64,000 bases of DNA from Ricordea florida (GCA_949710005.1 OX453274.1:28816440-28880439); one strand, 5' to 3'. Counted from the stretch's first letter, positions 32,178 to 43,992 are shown. The notes: generated by a model not told the origin, from the letters alone. A program made the numbers and translations.

Positions 32178-32775
32178 ACAAATAAATAAGCCTCCTCTGG
32201 GCTTTGTTCTGTTATAAAGCACGCAGGAAGTGACGAGAGCACGATAGAAGTGTAGGGGGAAACACGAGCCGCAGGCGAGCGTTTCTCTCTACTTCTTGGG
32301 TGCTCTCGTCACCTCCTCAGTGCTTTATAACAGAACAAAGCCCAGAGGAGGCTTATTTATTTGTTTTATAATAAAGAACTAGCGATTTTTCACAAAAACG
32401 AGCTTTTATTTTCGATCAACTCCCAGTGTTTTTTTTTTCAGAGCGCGCGCTGAATGTCGTCAGCACTGTCATTTCTTTAACAAATAAATAAGCCTCCTCT
32501 GGGCTTTGTTCTGTTATAAAGCACGCAGGAGGTGACGAGAGCACGAAAGAAGTGTAGGGGGAAACACGAGCCGCAGGCGAGCGTTTCTCCCTACTTCTTG
32601 AGTGCTCTCGTCACCTCCTAAGTGCTTTATAACAGAACAAAGCCCAGAGGAGGCTTATTTATTTGTTTTATAATAAAGAACTAGCGATTTTCCGCAAAAA
32701 CGAGCTTTTATTTTCGATCAACTCCCAATGTTTTTTTTTCAGCGCGCGCGCTGAATGTCGTCAGCACTGTCCTTT
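32178..32775. repeat. Two tandem copies (~302-bp unit) of a hairpin MITE plus flank
   Basis: Each copy has a long hairpin (32178-32366 and 32479-32667) with arms ACAAATAAATAAGCCTCCTC and its reverse complement, pairing over about 45 bp at the ends and again around CACGAGAGCACC-like blocks, with a GCCGCAGGCGAGCG loop. A 110-bp tail (AAAGAACTAGCGATTTTYC ... GAATGTCGTCAGCACTGTC) follows both. The two copies differ at only a few bases. Confidence 0.9.
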
Positions 32776-32984
32776 ATACTCTGATAAAGTACAGCAATTT
32801 GGGCCAATCAGTGAGCTTGTAAGAATACGTCCAACACTCTCATTGGTTCAAAAGACAAAGGCTGTCAAACCATCAAAGTTCGAACGCAAAGCACTGAAAA
32901 GTTTTTGAACGCGAGATTTTTTCAGCTCTGTCAAGATATTTTTAAACATTCTCAAGTCTTAAATTAATCGAAATCCAGTCAAAT

Positions 32985-33110
32985 TATGGCCCATGAAGAC
33001 AATAAGAGGAAAAAGCCATTTGTGGAATTTAGCAGAAGAAAACAAACAAGACGAACTGCTTAGCTTGTTGCTGAAACTAAAGACAGTGTGCCATGTCATT
33101 TTCTGAATGG
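32985..33110 (+). pseudogene. Possible 5' exon of a transposon-encoded protein, with a stop
   Basis: It begins with ATG after the hairpin MITE and its CAAT-like flank and reads MAHEDNKRKKPFVEFSRRKQ, then TRRTA, a TAG stop, and LVAETKDS in the same frame. The K-P-F-x-E-x-SRRxQxRRTA style resembles the N-termini of uncharacterised proteins carried by cnidarian DNA elements. The family is not recognised further. Confidence 0.3.
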
Positions 33111-34900
33111 ACAACGCGACAGTTTATGTCGATCGTCAATGCGAGAACTTCTGTTTTCTTTTGTGCTTTTAGTCTGTGCTTTAATGATCATGTTGTGGAG
33201 AGATGAATTCGACACACAAGCAAATTTCTGTGTGTTTGATCCGTACTGTTTGTCGTTTTTACTGACTGCGACGTAAGGGAGCTCAAATTAAGCAACCAAG
33301 ACTACAACGCCGAGTACTGTACCAGTGAAAAAAGTGGATTTGTCTTCCTCTTGTACTGTTGACGGTAGGCAAGTTTCATATCGTTTTCATTTTTCTTTGA
33401 AACTGTAGAATTTTCCACTTAGTCCGTTTGCAGTCCATTTCGAATTTTTGCCGTCAACATTCACGTCTTCAGCAAGACTTGTAAATTGGTCACTTCACGT
33501 TGTTGTTTTGCATAGCTTTGCACTGAAACCAACCAAACTGTATTTTGCCCGGCAATTTTATTGTTTCATTCAAAAACGCCATTGTTTGATGGTTTCCTGG
33601 TTGATGTCGTAGTCCTGTTTTTCTTAATTTAACTCCCCATTTTTACAAGTGCTGACTTAGTTGTTTAACTCGGTCTCTATATCTACATTTTCCTAGAGCT
33701 CCTCATCTTCGCATTCTTTTAAGTTTAAGGGATGCTTTGTTCGAGCTCGTTCAAAATATCTTACGAAAAGGTAGTAAACTCTTTGAAAAATTCCGCCAAT
33801 TTTTTTCACTGCGCAAAGCCGGGGGATGACGCGAGCACCGTCCTTTATACTCTGATAAAGGACGCTGTTTGGACCAATCATATCGCGCGTAGTATCGGGA
33901 CTGTATTATAAGTACTTATGATATATATCGGACGTTACAACACTTAATTAAAATGCTACAATTTCTAGATCCAAATAATACTACAATATGCGGTATGCTC
34001 ACTGAATAACGGAAACAATAAAGTTGCAAATACACATTTTATGACTCCAGTTTCAACTACTAGACACGAATATAAAATTTCTTTTGTGGAAGTAGAGTAA
34101 AACTACTAAGTGAATACTACCGGGAAAAATGGCAATTTTTCTCAAGACATTTACTTCAGTTAAAGAAATCAGTTGTCGTGGTCTGTCATGCTTTTTATTA
34201 TTATAATAAAACATTTAGTCAAAGCCTTGGTGGTTGGTTGCGGGAACGCCAGCTACCTTCCTCAGGTAGCATCGACGAGTTCATTTTAGTGAAATTGGTT
34301 TAAGAAACCTGCCAAGAATGGACTGGAGAGCTCTTATTATTGTCTTTGGTATGATGATAAACGGCTAATGTGCGTCAGCCTAAACGGAAGAGGTTATTTT
34401 GATGCATTTGCGTATTAGTTCATTTGTAGTCACCACAGGGTAAACCGTCCTCCAACCTATTGACGTTTTCAGTGTGAAAGCAAAGTTGCACCGCTACTTC
34501 TTTGTCAACTGCTTTGTACTATGCATTCTTTGAGGTTCACCGCTGGTATAGTACTTCAGCAGACGCCAGCCTGATCTCCGTAGGCACTTACCCATGCACT
34601 TGACGCGGACTGACCTGCCTTCGCTTGGCTTTAGTGATCGGACGTGTTGCGTCTTCTTGCTTAGAGTCAGTTTGATGGTACTCTGGTTTAAAAAAATGAA
34701 TGTAACTTAAGAAGTTATTGCCTATTGCTTCTCTCATTCTTTAGAACTACTATTGACTTCTTTGTTTCAAGGATCGATCTATTTCCCTGAGCAACATAAC
34801 AAATCTGATCTTTTTTACAAGAATTCCTATCTAAAGAAGAAATGATGGTTCAGTATCCGCTTTTTTTATTGTTTTTTGCAAACGCAGTGGGATCTTAAGT
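33111..34900. other. Non-coding, repeat-derived flank
   Basis: 33838-33860 repeats the TCCTTTATACTCTGATAAAG block found at 32771-32790, with a CCAATCA motif after both, so 32178-33900 may be one composite element. From 33900 to 34900 I see nothing identifiable. Confidence 0.4.
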
Positions 34901-35181
34901 CGAACGTACACAACAAACTAAGGCTCGGTTCAAACGTCGAACTTTACATGTGCCGAACCTAATACCAGTTTGGGTCGTCTTAAATAATAAAGTTTGGCAG
35001 TTGATTCAAACGCCGAACCTAATTGGGTCGAACATAATTGCAAAATTGAACATGACACCTTGTAGACAGTGGTTGTTGCTTTGCAAAATGGCGGAAAAAT
35101 ACGGGAAAGACAAATTGTCAAAACGAAGAGCTTGATTTTCTTGCGTGTGCGATCAAGGAGGGAAGAAGAAGACGACTGCAT

Positions 35182-36420
35182 ATGCAGTTAGCGTTAACTA
35201 ACCTCGTTGCCAGGAGAAAGCGATTTTTGAATTTGGCTTTCCTTCTAGTATTGCTGATTTTCCACAGGAACATCACAGTTCATCGTCCAGTTCGTTCTTG
35301 TCGTCGGCTGAAAAGAAATACTGGCTGGTGGGAAAATGTTTGCAGAACCTATTCAGGTGCAAGATTCAAGAAAACCTTCAGAGTTTCCCGGGATACATTT
35401 AATTTTATCCTAAACCGTATTGCACCCTTCCTTATTCGGCAACTGTAACGGAAGAACCGATAACGCCAGCAACGAGGCTAGCTATCTGTTTATACAGACT
35501 AGACAGAGGAGATTATCTCTGCACCATTTCAGAAATGTCTGGAATAGGAGTCTCCACTGTATCTTCAATCTGTCAGGAAGTCTATCAAGTCCTGGTGGAT
35601 CATTTATGGAATAAGACTGTGTCAAATCACACGCCTCAGACCGAAGAGCAGTTCAAACAAAAAATTCTTGACATGGAGGAATTTTGGCAATTTTCTTGCT
35701 GCTGGACAGCAATAGAAGGCTGTCATATTCCTATGAAATGCCAACCTGGAGGACTTTAGGCATGCAAAGAGTGCCATAACTGTAAGAATTTCTACTCTAT
35801 TGTCTTGATGGCAATGGTAGATTCACATTACAAATTTGTGTGGGGCAGCTGTGGATTTCCAGGAAATTCTCATGATGAAGTTATTTTTAGATCAACTGAC
35901 CTTTGGATCCGTATCCAAGAAGGCTTCATTCCAGTAACTGGCAAAACTGTAGGAGATGTTACTGTCCCACCACTTATAGTGAGAGACTCTGCATTCCCCT
36001 TGCCAACATGGTAAATGAAACCATACACTAATGCAGATCTGACACCCCAGAAACGTAACCTCAATTACCGCTTAAGCAGAACCCGTATGGTTACAAAGGG
36101 TGCTTATGGGAAACTCAAGGGTAGGTGGAGGGCCGGCAACTTCGCAAGAGTGAAAGCGGTATCAAGACAATGTCCGCATTACCACATTGGCAGGCATGGT
36201 TCTCCATAATACATGTATTGCACAAGGAGATGCAATTTCAAAAAAGCTTGACTTGAGTTTGGATGCGAATGGTCAAAAGAGAGATCGAGAGCTAATAAGA
36301 ATGTTGTTGCAGGTGAGAAATTGCTCAAACATCAGGGAAGTCTCACTGGAGGCAAATAAAGTCAGGAATGCACTATGTGAAAAAATATGGCTTCAGAAGG
36401 AAACTGATAAAGTCTGTTAA
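35182..36420 (+). pseudogene. Harbinger-type DDE transposase, broken
   Basis: The N-terminal helical part (RRLKRNTGWWENVCRTYSGA, RFKKTFRVSRDTFNFILNRI) is followed by a frameshift at about 35443 and PITPATRLAICLYRLDRGDY, then MSGIGVSTVSSICQEVYQVL. The nuclease fold has AIEGCHIPM (usual Asp replaced by Glu), VDSHYKFVWGSCGFPGNSHD, and RDSAFPLPTW. In-frame stops replace a Glu codon (35756-35760) and a Leu codon (about 36012), and another frameshift near 36120-36150 precedes MVLHNTCIAQGD. The C-terminus ends at 36420. The transposase would have bound the ends together with the Myb-like partner. Confidence 0.9.
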
Positions 36421-37670
36421 TTAATTTCATTTATCTGTTTTTTCACCAAATTATTTTGATATGATTTTATCAAGTGCAAGACTGAATATCTATTGTGCAC
36501 CTGACACAACTTTCAGTCTGACCAAACAAAAAATTACAAATAGAGTGTTGTTGTTGTTAAAACGTTTTAAGCCTCCAGGAGTGATCAAAATAAATTTCTC
36601 TTCACAGTATCGGCATCGTCATAAGAAAAGTTGTGAGAATTAAGGAAGGTATCACTTAAGACACTGCTTTGGACTTTGTTAACAAATTTCCCCAACTAGT
36701 TCTAAAGGACACACAGAGAGACCAGTAAGGAGAATTTGTGCATTTAGTAGGGTAATCAGGCTTGAAGGGTTAATTGCTTTTAAATGAATAAATCCTCTCA
36801 TTGCAATGTATTATGGTGTGACTGATTAATAGAAGATGTATTAAAAATACTTAATGTAGTCATCATTCCTCAACATATTTAACGGGAACAAAATAACAGA
36901 ACTTTGGTATTATTAATAAACAATGTGTATATAATTATTTTCATAGATGCATGTATATACTTCATCAGTTCATTTCTATCATAAAATTAAAGATTCACAG
37001 ATCAAGATATTGTCATACTGACTAGAAAACTCAAAATAATATTACTTTCATGTACCTGTATACCATACTTTGACTTCTATTTTGAGGATTTCTTCTGCCA
37101 TGTTATTAAATGTAACATATAGAATATAATTGTAATTAGGATATAGTAGTAACTACATCTCAGGTAGTCAATCATAATAAATAAGACTCAAAATAGTATT
37201 GATGCCTTTGATTTACATTTAATAAATTGTATGAACATAATTTATCGTATCACTTTTGCAATTTTTTTTTCATGATTAACTTCTCTAAACTGTAACAACA
37301 ACAAATATATTAATTCTTTTGTAAAAACACGGGCTCTGAAACATTTTTTGTCCTTGTTTTCCATACAAGGCTACAATGGTGAACTGCTAAACTATATTTG
37401 AGTCCTTTTCAACAGCTGTCCTGGCACATTTCCAGTGCATATTCAACCCTTTTTATTTAAAATTGGCCGCAAGTCAGAGTTATGAAACAAAAACCCTTTT
37501 CTTCCACAAAAACAATTTCCAGAGTTAAGCGCTTTCAACTGTGGCTTTTCTTGTTTTGTTTTTACACTTGTGTATTTCTCCGTGTGGGTGTGCCAGTGAT
37601 ATTACAAATAGTAACTGGCAATGTGGTAAGGACTATTGTTGAACATATGAACATACTTTCAGTTCTATAT
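36421..37670. other. Harbinger interior between the convergent genes
   Basis: Non-coding AT-rich sequence; it contains the 3' ends of both Harbinger genes and no other feature. Confidence 0.45.
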
Positions 37671-37673
37671 GAC

Positions 37674-38651
37674 TTACAACGTCTGGTATTTACCACTACC
37701 ATACAGGAAAGGGTTCCCATAAGGACCTTCAGACATCCTTTCCTGAGTGGTCTGTTGTGCCCCAAGAGAACTTTTCATTGATGGATAAAACCCTGTTTCA
37801 TGATAGGCAGAACCCTGATTCCATGATGGGTAAAACTCAGCTTACCAAGCATGGGTTCAAAATAACTTTAACTCATGCTCACGCGACTTTTCCATCTCAT
37901 CCCTTAGAAAGCTGATCATTTTTTTTTTTTTTGTGGCGTCATTTTTTACAGCCTCTTGGATGCGTTTCATCACTTCTTGGGTGGTGTCAAGTTAATCTTT
38001 ATTAGCTTTCCCTTTCTTCACAGACCTTTTGGAAACAAATAACTCAGCTTCGTCCTCAACATTGTCAGCAATGTTGTCATCAAGAGAACTTCCAGGGGTA
38101 CATGGAGGTGATTATAATGATGTTGATGGCTCTAAAGTACGTTCTTGTTGGCATGACTCCCTGGTTTTCACCACTTAGAACAAGGCATTAAACCACTTGC
38201 CAAACCCACGGTTTTCTTGGTATCTCTTTATTCCTGTTGCTGTCTTTTGAGTTCGGGCAGCTTGTTTACACTAGCTGACACACTTCTTGAACTTCGTTCT
38301 AATTTGGTAAACTGTTATCGTGAACTTGTCACCTCTAGCTGATACCCTCTCTTTCAACTCATCCATCATTTTGGCATAGATTGGTCCATTTGTCTGATTC
38401 TTAGTATTAGTAAAAATCAGTTTGGTCATAAATTCATTGCTGTTAACAACATTATCGATAGAATCATCTACACGTTTTGAACACCATCGAGGTTTTCGCC
38501 CAGGTCTTTTACTGCTCTTCCCTTTCCCTTTCTTTACAAAATGTGCCAGAGCAATGACCACATCTTCATCTATTTCTTCTTCATCCTCATCTTCAACTTC
38601 AACATCCTCCTCATCTTCTTTCTGGTGCAGACGTCTTTTGCTATAAGACAA
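37674..38651 (-). pseudogene. Harbinger Myb/SANT-like DNA-binding protein, C-terminal half broken
   Basis: The first 126 codons are open: a basic start, an acidic run (EEDVEVEDEDEEEIDEDVV), a KGKSSKRPGRKPRW stretch, and a Myb/SANT-like helix set (VNSNEFMTKLIFTNTKNQTN, IYAKMMDELKERVSARGDKF, YQIRTKFKKCVS). Then the frame breaks. Recognisable pieces continue: GFGKWFNALFQVVKTRESCQ, DDNIADNVEDEAELFVSKRS, LDTTQEVMKRIQEAVKNDAT, and a tail with FYPSWNQGSAYHETGFYPSM and GPYGNPFLYGSGKYQTL ending at 37674. In autonomous elements this protein brings the transposase to the nucleus and to DNA. Confidence 0.8.
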
Positions 38652-39411
38652 ACAAGCAAACCTAGATATTAGTATTGTCAGCCGAAATATAACACGCTGT
38701 GAGAATTAATATGACAAGAGACCTATACTTTAAATTCAAAAGAATTTGGCATGACAAATTGATGAACAGGTATATGTATGATCTCAGCTGAGAGAGTTTT
38801 ACTTGTAATTATATTAATGAATCACATGTTTCTCGGACAAAGATATCTTTCCTCGTGATCATTCAATAAGTAGACAATGAAGTTTGGGACTGAGAGGTCC
38901 ATGGCAAGCCTTTACTATTGTCCAAAACTAACCCAATGAGCAAATTTAATTTGAGTTTGTGGTTTGTTTAAAGCGAGATCGAATTCAGCTTATAACGACT
39001 CTTTAAATGCATACCTTTTAAGAGAGTCCGGTTTTGCGAACTGACCTGCCTCTTGAATTTTACTTCCACTGGTCTGCTTCTGGAAATCTTACTTATGATC
39101 AACACCCTGATGATTCATTTCTCTTGTCATTTTCTCTTTAAAAGACGACTCGCAGTACGCCACCGAACTGCCTGCTCTCCATCCAGCTACATTCTCATCA
39201 ATTTCAAACACGGAGCAGCGCAGATAGAAGTAGTTCATGCACTTCAGGCAAGTATATTGAGTACTCTTGAAGCAAGAGGAACACATGTGTTCGGATCTTC
39301 CCGCCATTTTGTTCGAAATGATCAAAACAAGTTGTGTGCGCATGACAAGAATAGGAAACGAACAAAACTCTGGGTAAAAATTGATTTATTTAAAGTATTT
39401 GTAATGTATAC

Positions 39412-39575
39412 ATTAGATTCGGCACATGTCAAAGTTCGACGCTTCAAACGAAGTCGATCTTTTACCGTTCTATTCGACAGGCCCAGTCTAATAGAACGGC
39501 AGGTCGACCCAAATACAAATCTGTCGAACCTAACTGATTCAAACGCCGAACTTAACATGTGCCGAATCTAATTAT
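39412..39575. repeat. Palindrome built of Harbinger end sequences
   Basis: TTAGATTCGGCACATGT...AGTTCGACGCTTCAAAC at 39412-39449 is repeated inverted at 39538-39572 (TTCAAACGCCGAACTTAACA, then TGTGCCGAATCTAA). It may be a small non-autonomous derivative that sits against the large element's right end. Confidence 0.75.
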
Positions 39576-39599
39576 TAGATTCGGCAAAGTAGACAAGCA

Positions 39600-40380
39600 A
39601 GAGACTTCAATCGATGGAGCTACTTAGTGAATAAACGAGTAAATGAGGCTCAAATTACAAAGAAATACAACAAAGAAATCAGTACAAAGGACTGCTTTTC
39701 GTTTTGATGAAGATTTTGGGAATGTGCCATTGTTAGCGAAGGTGTTGGTGTTCCATGTAGACACATGCGTGTAATGTTTTTTTTTTTCTGCGGTAAAAGC
39801 ACTGATATTTAGGCCAGAAATAAGGATTTCCGATTTACTGGCGACACTAAAGAGGAGGACTTATCTGAGTGTAGGAAGTGTCTTGTCTCTTTCTATTCAT
39901 AGAGCTTTACACTGCGGACTTTTGACAAAAGATTTTAATTTATGCAATAGAGGAACTATTTTTTTTAAGTTGACTTTCTTTACAACAGCGTTAAGACGTT
40001 GTCGAAAAAGCAATCCGTGCCATTGTTCCTACGGTTCAAGGCTTTCCCTTAGAGCAAATCGTTGATTTTTTTCATTCAGCTAAGAACTAGTGATCCATTT
40101 TCGTCCTCGTGATTTCTGTTACATACTACTGTACTAGCCTTACACATATTCTTTGTCTTTCGGCTGTGACTAGAAATACATTAGAAGTCTCTGGAGAGTT
40201 CCGTTTCAATTTAAATTCACACACTTTGAAGAAGCAATTGGTTCACTGTGTTAAGTTAAACTTTGATATATGCGAGATTTTGATATAATAGACTTATGAT
40301 CCATTGCCATCGTCACCTCAAAGTCATTTCAATCCGTTTCTCATTAGCTGAGTATTCTAAGCCATCTTTTCGTTTTTTAC
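39600..40380. other. Intergenic, no feature recognised
   Basis: AT-rich; no open frame of note and no repeat structure seen. Confidence 0.35.
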
Positions 40381-40489
40381 CTGAGCTTTTTAAGATGGTC
40401 ATTAGTGAAGGACGAAGCGAAAAACCATTCTAAAATTAACATCGAGCTGCTCAGACAAACACCACCTTTTTCTGCATATTGACCGGGTA

Positions 40490-40815
40490 AATATTCGCAG
40501 TAGCCAAATGGTGCAATAGTAATTGCCCTGGAACGGTGGAACAGTGACTCAATGATGTGATAGTAAAGGCGGTGGAACAATGGGACAGTGACCAAGTGGT
40601 GTGATAGTAAATGCGGTGGTACAATGGAACAGTGAACGGCTGTCGCTATATTAAATGCGGTGGAACAATGGCCGAGTGATGTGATAGTAAATGAGATGGA
40701 ACAGTGGAATAGGGAGCGAGTGGTGTGATAGTAAATGCAGTGGAACAATGGCTTAATCATGTGATAGTAAATGAGATGGAGCAGTGGAATGGTGGCCGAG
40801 TTCTGTGATGGTAAA
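40490..40815. repeat. Minisatellite of ~36-55-bp units around GTGATAGTAAATG
   Basis: Seven or so units contain GTGTGATAGTAAATGCGGTGG and AACAATGGAACAGTGA blocks in varying lengths. The minus-strand frame at 40377-40760 (repeated HCSISFTI-like peptides) is a product of the repeat. Confidence 0.85.
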
Positions 40816-41438
40816 TGCCTTTGCGGATGAGCAATATACTACAAATGTCAATCGTTATTTCTTCGTCTTTAGAAAAATTTTCCTGTAATTCCAATTCTTC
40901 CAACGAAACCCATTGGTTGTACATCGCAATTAGTCCTTGCATTAAACAGTAGCACTTCCGATCATTATGACTTCGTGGCATTTGTTTCGGGTGAACAGCT
41001 ACACATAAACTGCTGTCAGTGAGAGAAGAAAAAATTTTATCGTGTTCACGCGGGGTCAACCGAAGGCACTTCAGCAAAAGTCAAAGTATCTGTAACTAGA
41101 CGCCTATAGGCGTATACTCGGGCTAACATCGCGTACGCAGATAAAGGGAAAGAAGCATTTGTACATGGGGCACGGTGTTGCGAGCATTCATTGATCGCAT
41201 GGCTTTAAGCTTGAAATATGTCGAGTTAGCGAACGTTGGCACAGAATCGTGACTTAGGAGTTAAAAAGCAGCGAACTCGGCACAGATGTTTGTATGGGGT
41301 GTACTGGATGGGCAAAGTGCGAATTTGAAGATTGCACCCAATGATGAATTCTAAATAATACGAGGCATGTACATATCCCCTTGACTTGTTTTCCTTGAAA
41401 TTGACAAAATAAGTGGGTTTTCTTTGATGTGATGTCGT

Positions 41439-41471
<33 letters not shown>

Positions 41472-41930
41472 GGTTTATTAGCATTCCACGTCGTATTCAA
41501 CCTTGACAAAAAAAAAGGACTTTCTTTTAGCGGTTGTTAAAACTTTAGAAATGAAAATTTCGTCTTGAAACCAAGAAATTCAAGTAAAACTGAAGATTGG
41601 CATCCTTTTGGCATTTCTCTTTGAGTTCGCGGACTTACCCCTTCCGAAAACGCTCGACATCTTTTAGTGTGGGTGTACCGCGAACGGCGTGTGCGTCTGT
41701 ATGTATTTTGAGCGCCCCAGAAGAAAACACATTCGCCATTATTTCCAATAACTCTTTATGCCACGAGGACAAAGCAAGAGGAATGCCCGTATGTAAGTCA
41801 CATGAATATAAGTCGTGCGTCGCCTCGTTTTCGCGAATGTCTCAATTGTATGCATTACGTCAGCATATTTAATCGTGACATGACGATAGATAGACTGTTG
41901 GATAGAAAACCGAAACCTAGACTCGGCCTA
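40816..41930. other. Mostly non-coding; one unexplained 106-codon frame (-)
   Basis: 40757-41077 (-) is open and has a mixed composition (LTPREHDKIFSSL, WVSLEELELQENF), but it ends in the minisatellite and has no recognised family. A (TAA)n microsatellite lies at 41440-41470. Confidence 0.35.
41440..41470 (+). repeat. (TAA)n microsatellite
   Basis: About ten perfect trinucleotide units. Confidence 0.95.
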
Positions 41931-41938
41931 CCTTTCAG

Positions 41939-42261
41939 GTAGCCCGAGTAACAACATCCCAGGCACTTATTCCAGTAGACGTAAATGCTTAAATTGTGGC
42001 TCAAGTTGTGTCCATAATTGCAGATGCGTGGGATGCTCCAACCCCTATGGCAAGCGACCTGAAATGAAAAGTGAAATGAACACTACTGAGGGAGCACCAA
42101 GGACACGCAGAAAGTTTTCATTTCAGGAAATGTTCTATGAAAATTCCTCTAAATTTTTAAATACAAAAGGAGAAAGGTTACGTGAGAGTTCCATGACTGA
42201 TGCTGAATATATTGTATTCGAAGAATCAATTTCCCGCGAAGAAGCATTGGATGATAAATAA
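41939..42261 (+). CDS. Terminal exon with Cys-rich CXC-like motif, orphan
   Basis: The exon opens after TACCTTTCAG at 41938. It reads SPSNNIPGTYSSRRKCLNCG, then SSCVHNCRCVGCSNPYGKRP and a polar tail, ending at TAA (42259-42261). The C-x2-C-x3-C-x3-C-x-C-x2-C spacing resembles the zinc-binding CXC/tesmin-type motif; in cnidarian genomes such CRC-GCxNPYG tails also occur on transposon-borne proteins. There is no upstream exon that I can connect, so it may be a stranded transposon exon rather than part of a host gene. The call as a coding exon rests on the acceptor, the Cys pattern and 107 open codons. Confidence 0.5.
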
Positions 42262-42740
42262 ATTTCAGTTGCCATGACCGGTTATCTAGAAGTTTCAACT
42301 TTATTCAATCATTATGCGCAACAAGAGATAAACAGCTGTTTCAATTAAGGCAAAAAACAAAAGACGACATAAAAAGAGGAGTTTCTGCCCACAAACATGA
42401 GACAAGTTATTGCCCCCCTGTTTAAAAAACGACTGGAAATATCGGAGGCTTCGAGGAGGTAACCCTAAATATGATAAATTGTTGCAAACCTTACAAACAT
42501 CATTAACAGTAGCATTAGTTAAGGAGTAACACCTTGCAAACATTTACATATGAGAGAGAGCGTTCTTTTAAGTGATCGTAGCAAAAAGGATTGGTTTTAG
42601 GAGGTGTTTATGAACAGACACTAAAAGCCTCAAATGTACTTTTTATGTGGTCTCCCTGCCACGGAGACGGCGATTAGTACAGTAACTGATCATGGAAACT
42701 AATTGAACAAGGGCTAAACCCTCAAGACCTTTAGTAACTT
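42262..42740. other. Intergenic, no feature recognised
   Basis: 3' flank of the Cys-rich exon up to the next MITE. No coding or repeat structure seen. Confidence 0.35.
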
Positions 42741-42742
42741 TC

Positions 42743-43124
42743 ACAGGGACGGCGGAGCCGGGGGGGCTGGGGGGGCTTTAGCCCCCCCACTTTTGAGGAG
42801 GATGACATTTTATTTTGCTTAAGCTACAACTTTATGCAAGCCTCGTCGGGAACTTTTCGCGTTTACGTATTTTTAACATTTTCTCAGCGTGTGCTTCCTT
42901 CCCACAGACGGGAAGCTTGTGTCCAAAAACCGCAGGTTAGCGTTGGAGACCGGAAGGCTGAAGTACCTTTCATTTTACGCTTTATCCAGGCTAATTATTT
43001 CGAGAAGTATGTCGCGGAGAATGTTGTAAATACGATTTCCGAGACTCTAGACCCCCCTACCAACTCGCGCCTCCGGCGCTCGTTTTCAGCCCCCCCACTT
43101 CAAAATACGCTCCGCCGTCCCTGT
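42743..43124. mobile_element. Non-autonomous element with 16-bp perfect terminal inverted repeats
   Basis: ACAGGGACGGCGGAGC at 42743 is matched by GCTCCGCCGTCCCTGT ending at 43124. Inner G/C runs (GGGGGGGCTTTAGCCCCCCC at left; AGCCCCCCCACTTC at right) also pair. The frame at 42834-43148 has no family resemblance and is treated as element sequence. Confidence 0.85.
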
Positions 43125-43129
43125 TTCAG

Positions 43130-43190
43130 TAACTTACAACTTTATTAAGAACTTACAACTTTATTAAGAACTTACAACTTTATTAAACAC
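43130..43190 (+). repeat. 20-bp tandem repeat, three units
   Basis: AACTTACAACTTTATTAAG three times in a row, directly after the preceding MITE. Confidence 0.95.
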
Positions 43191-43279
43191 TCCTGATTAC
43201 CATTTTGCCATCAATCCTTACCCGCAAAATAGCCTAGCTAATCGGGGCGGGAAGAAAAAATAAAAAAGATAATTAACAG

Positions 43280-43992
43280 CTATTCACCGAAGTGGAGGTG
43301 GCTAGTGGTGGATATTTACCTGGCCGCGAAGCGGCGAGGTAAATATCCACCACAAGCCACCGACACTGAGGTGAATAGTTGTTTTAGTATATACTAAAAC
43401 AGTGAGATAAGTGTACACAAAAAAAGAAAAGGGCTTGGAAAATGGAGGACTTCTCAAATGACAATCCAACGCAGCGCCGATCGCCGTTAGGGATTTTTTG
43501 TTGTAATTACTGCCGTACGTCTCGTTTTCTCGCTGAGAGAAAAAATTTTGTTTAGTTCTAGTGGTGACACTTCATCAAATGGAGTTGCAAACTCTTTCTG
43601 TATTTGAAAGCATTCTGTAAAAAATACAATTCTACTTTGGTTCTCAACTAAACAAGCGACATCAAATTTGGTTATGCAAGATTAATTTGCATTTGTCAAC
43701 AAAACCTTTCTTGTTGCTTTTTACCGCTAAACTCGGGGTTAAAAACATAAGCCATTACCTCTGAACACGGCCAAGCCAAATTTAGCCGCTTTCTTGGAGT
43801 TTCCAGGGACTGCTTCGTTGTTAATTTGGATGATTTCTTCGCTTGTCATACATACAAACCGGGCCGCCATATTCGCGCGGCGGAGCGAAAAATTCGCAAG
43901 TTGCTCGGAGGTAAATAGCACAGGATATTCGGAGTTTGACTAGCCAATCAGAGCGCACCTTCAACGCTATCCACTGTTTTAGTATATACTAA
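43280..43992. mobile_element. Foldback-ended DNA element
   Basis: A near-perfect hairpin (43280-43378; CTATTCACC...GGTGAATAG arms, AAATATCCACCAC paired with GTGGTGGATATTT, loop GGCCGCGAAGCGGCG) is followed by TTTTAGTATATACTAAAACA. The far end has CCACTGTTTTAGTATATACT at about 43971-43991. Non-coding interior of about 580 bp. Confidence 0.7.

Larger units (their letters stand above)
34925..39450. mobile_element. Decayed PIF/Harbinger DNA transposon with two genes
   Basis: A DDE transposase remnant (+, 35182-36420) and a Myb/SANT-like gene (-, 37674-38651) face each other, the two-protein layout of Harbinger elements. The left end region 34927-34963 (TTCAAACGTCGAACTTTACA ... GCCGAACCTAAT) is found inverted at 39412-39449 and again, in direct orientation, at 39538-39572. 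The exact right border is therefore uncertain. Confidence 0.75.

Noticed and set aside
37482-37781. 99-codon plus-strand ORF
   Set aside because: Antisense of the C-terminal tail of the Harbinger Myb-like gene.
40377-40760. 127-codon minus-strand ORF with repeated HCS/ITS-like peptides
   Set aside because: Produced by translation of the minisatellite; composition is periodic.
42834-43148. 104-codon plus-strand ORF
   Set aside because: Lies within the MITE at 42743-43124 and includes its terminal inverted repeat; not protein-like.
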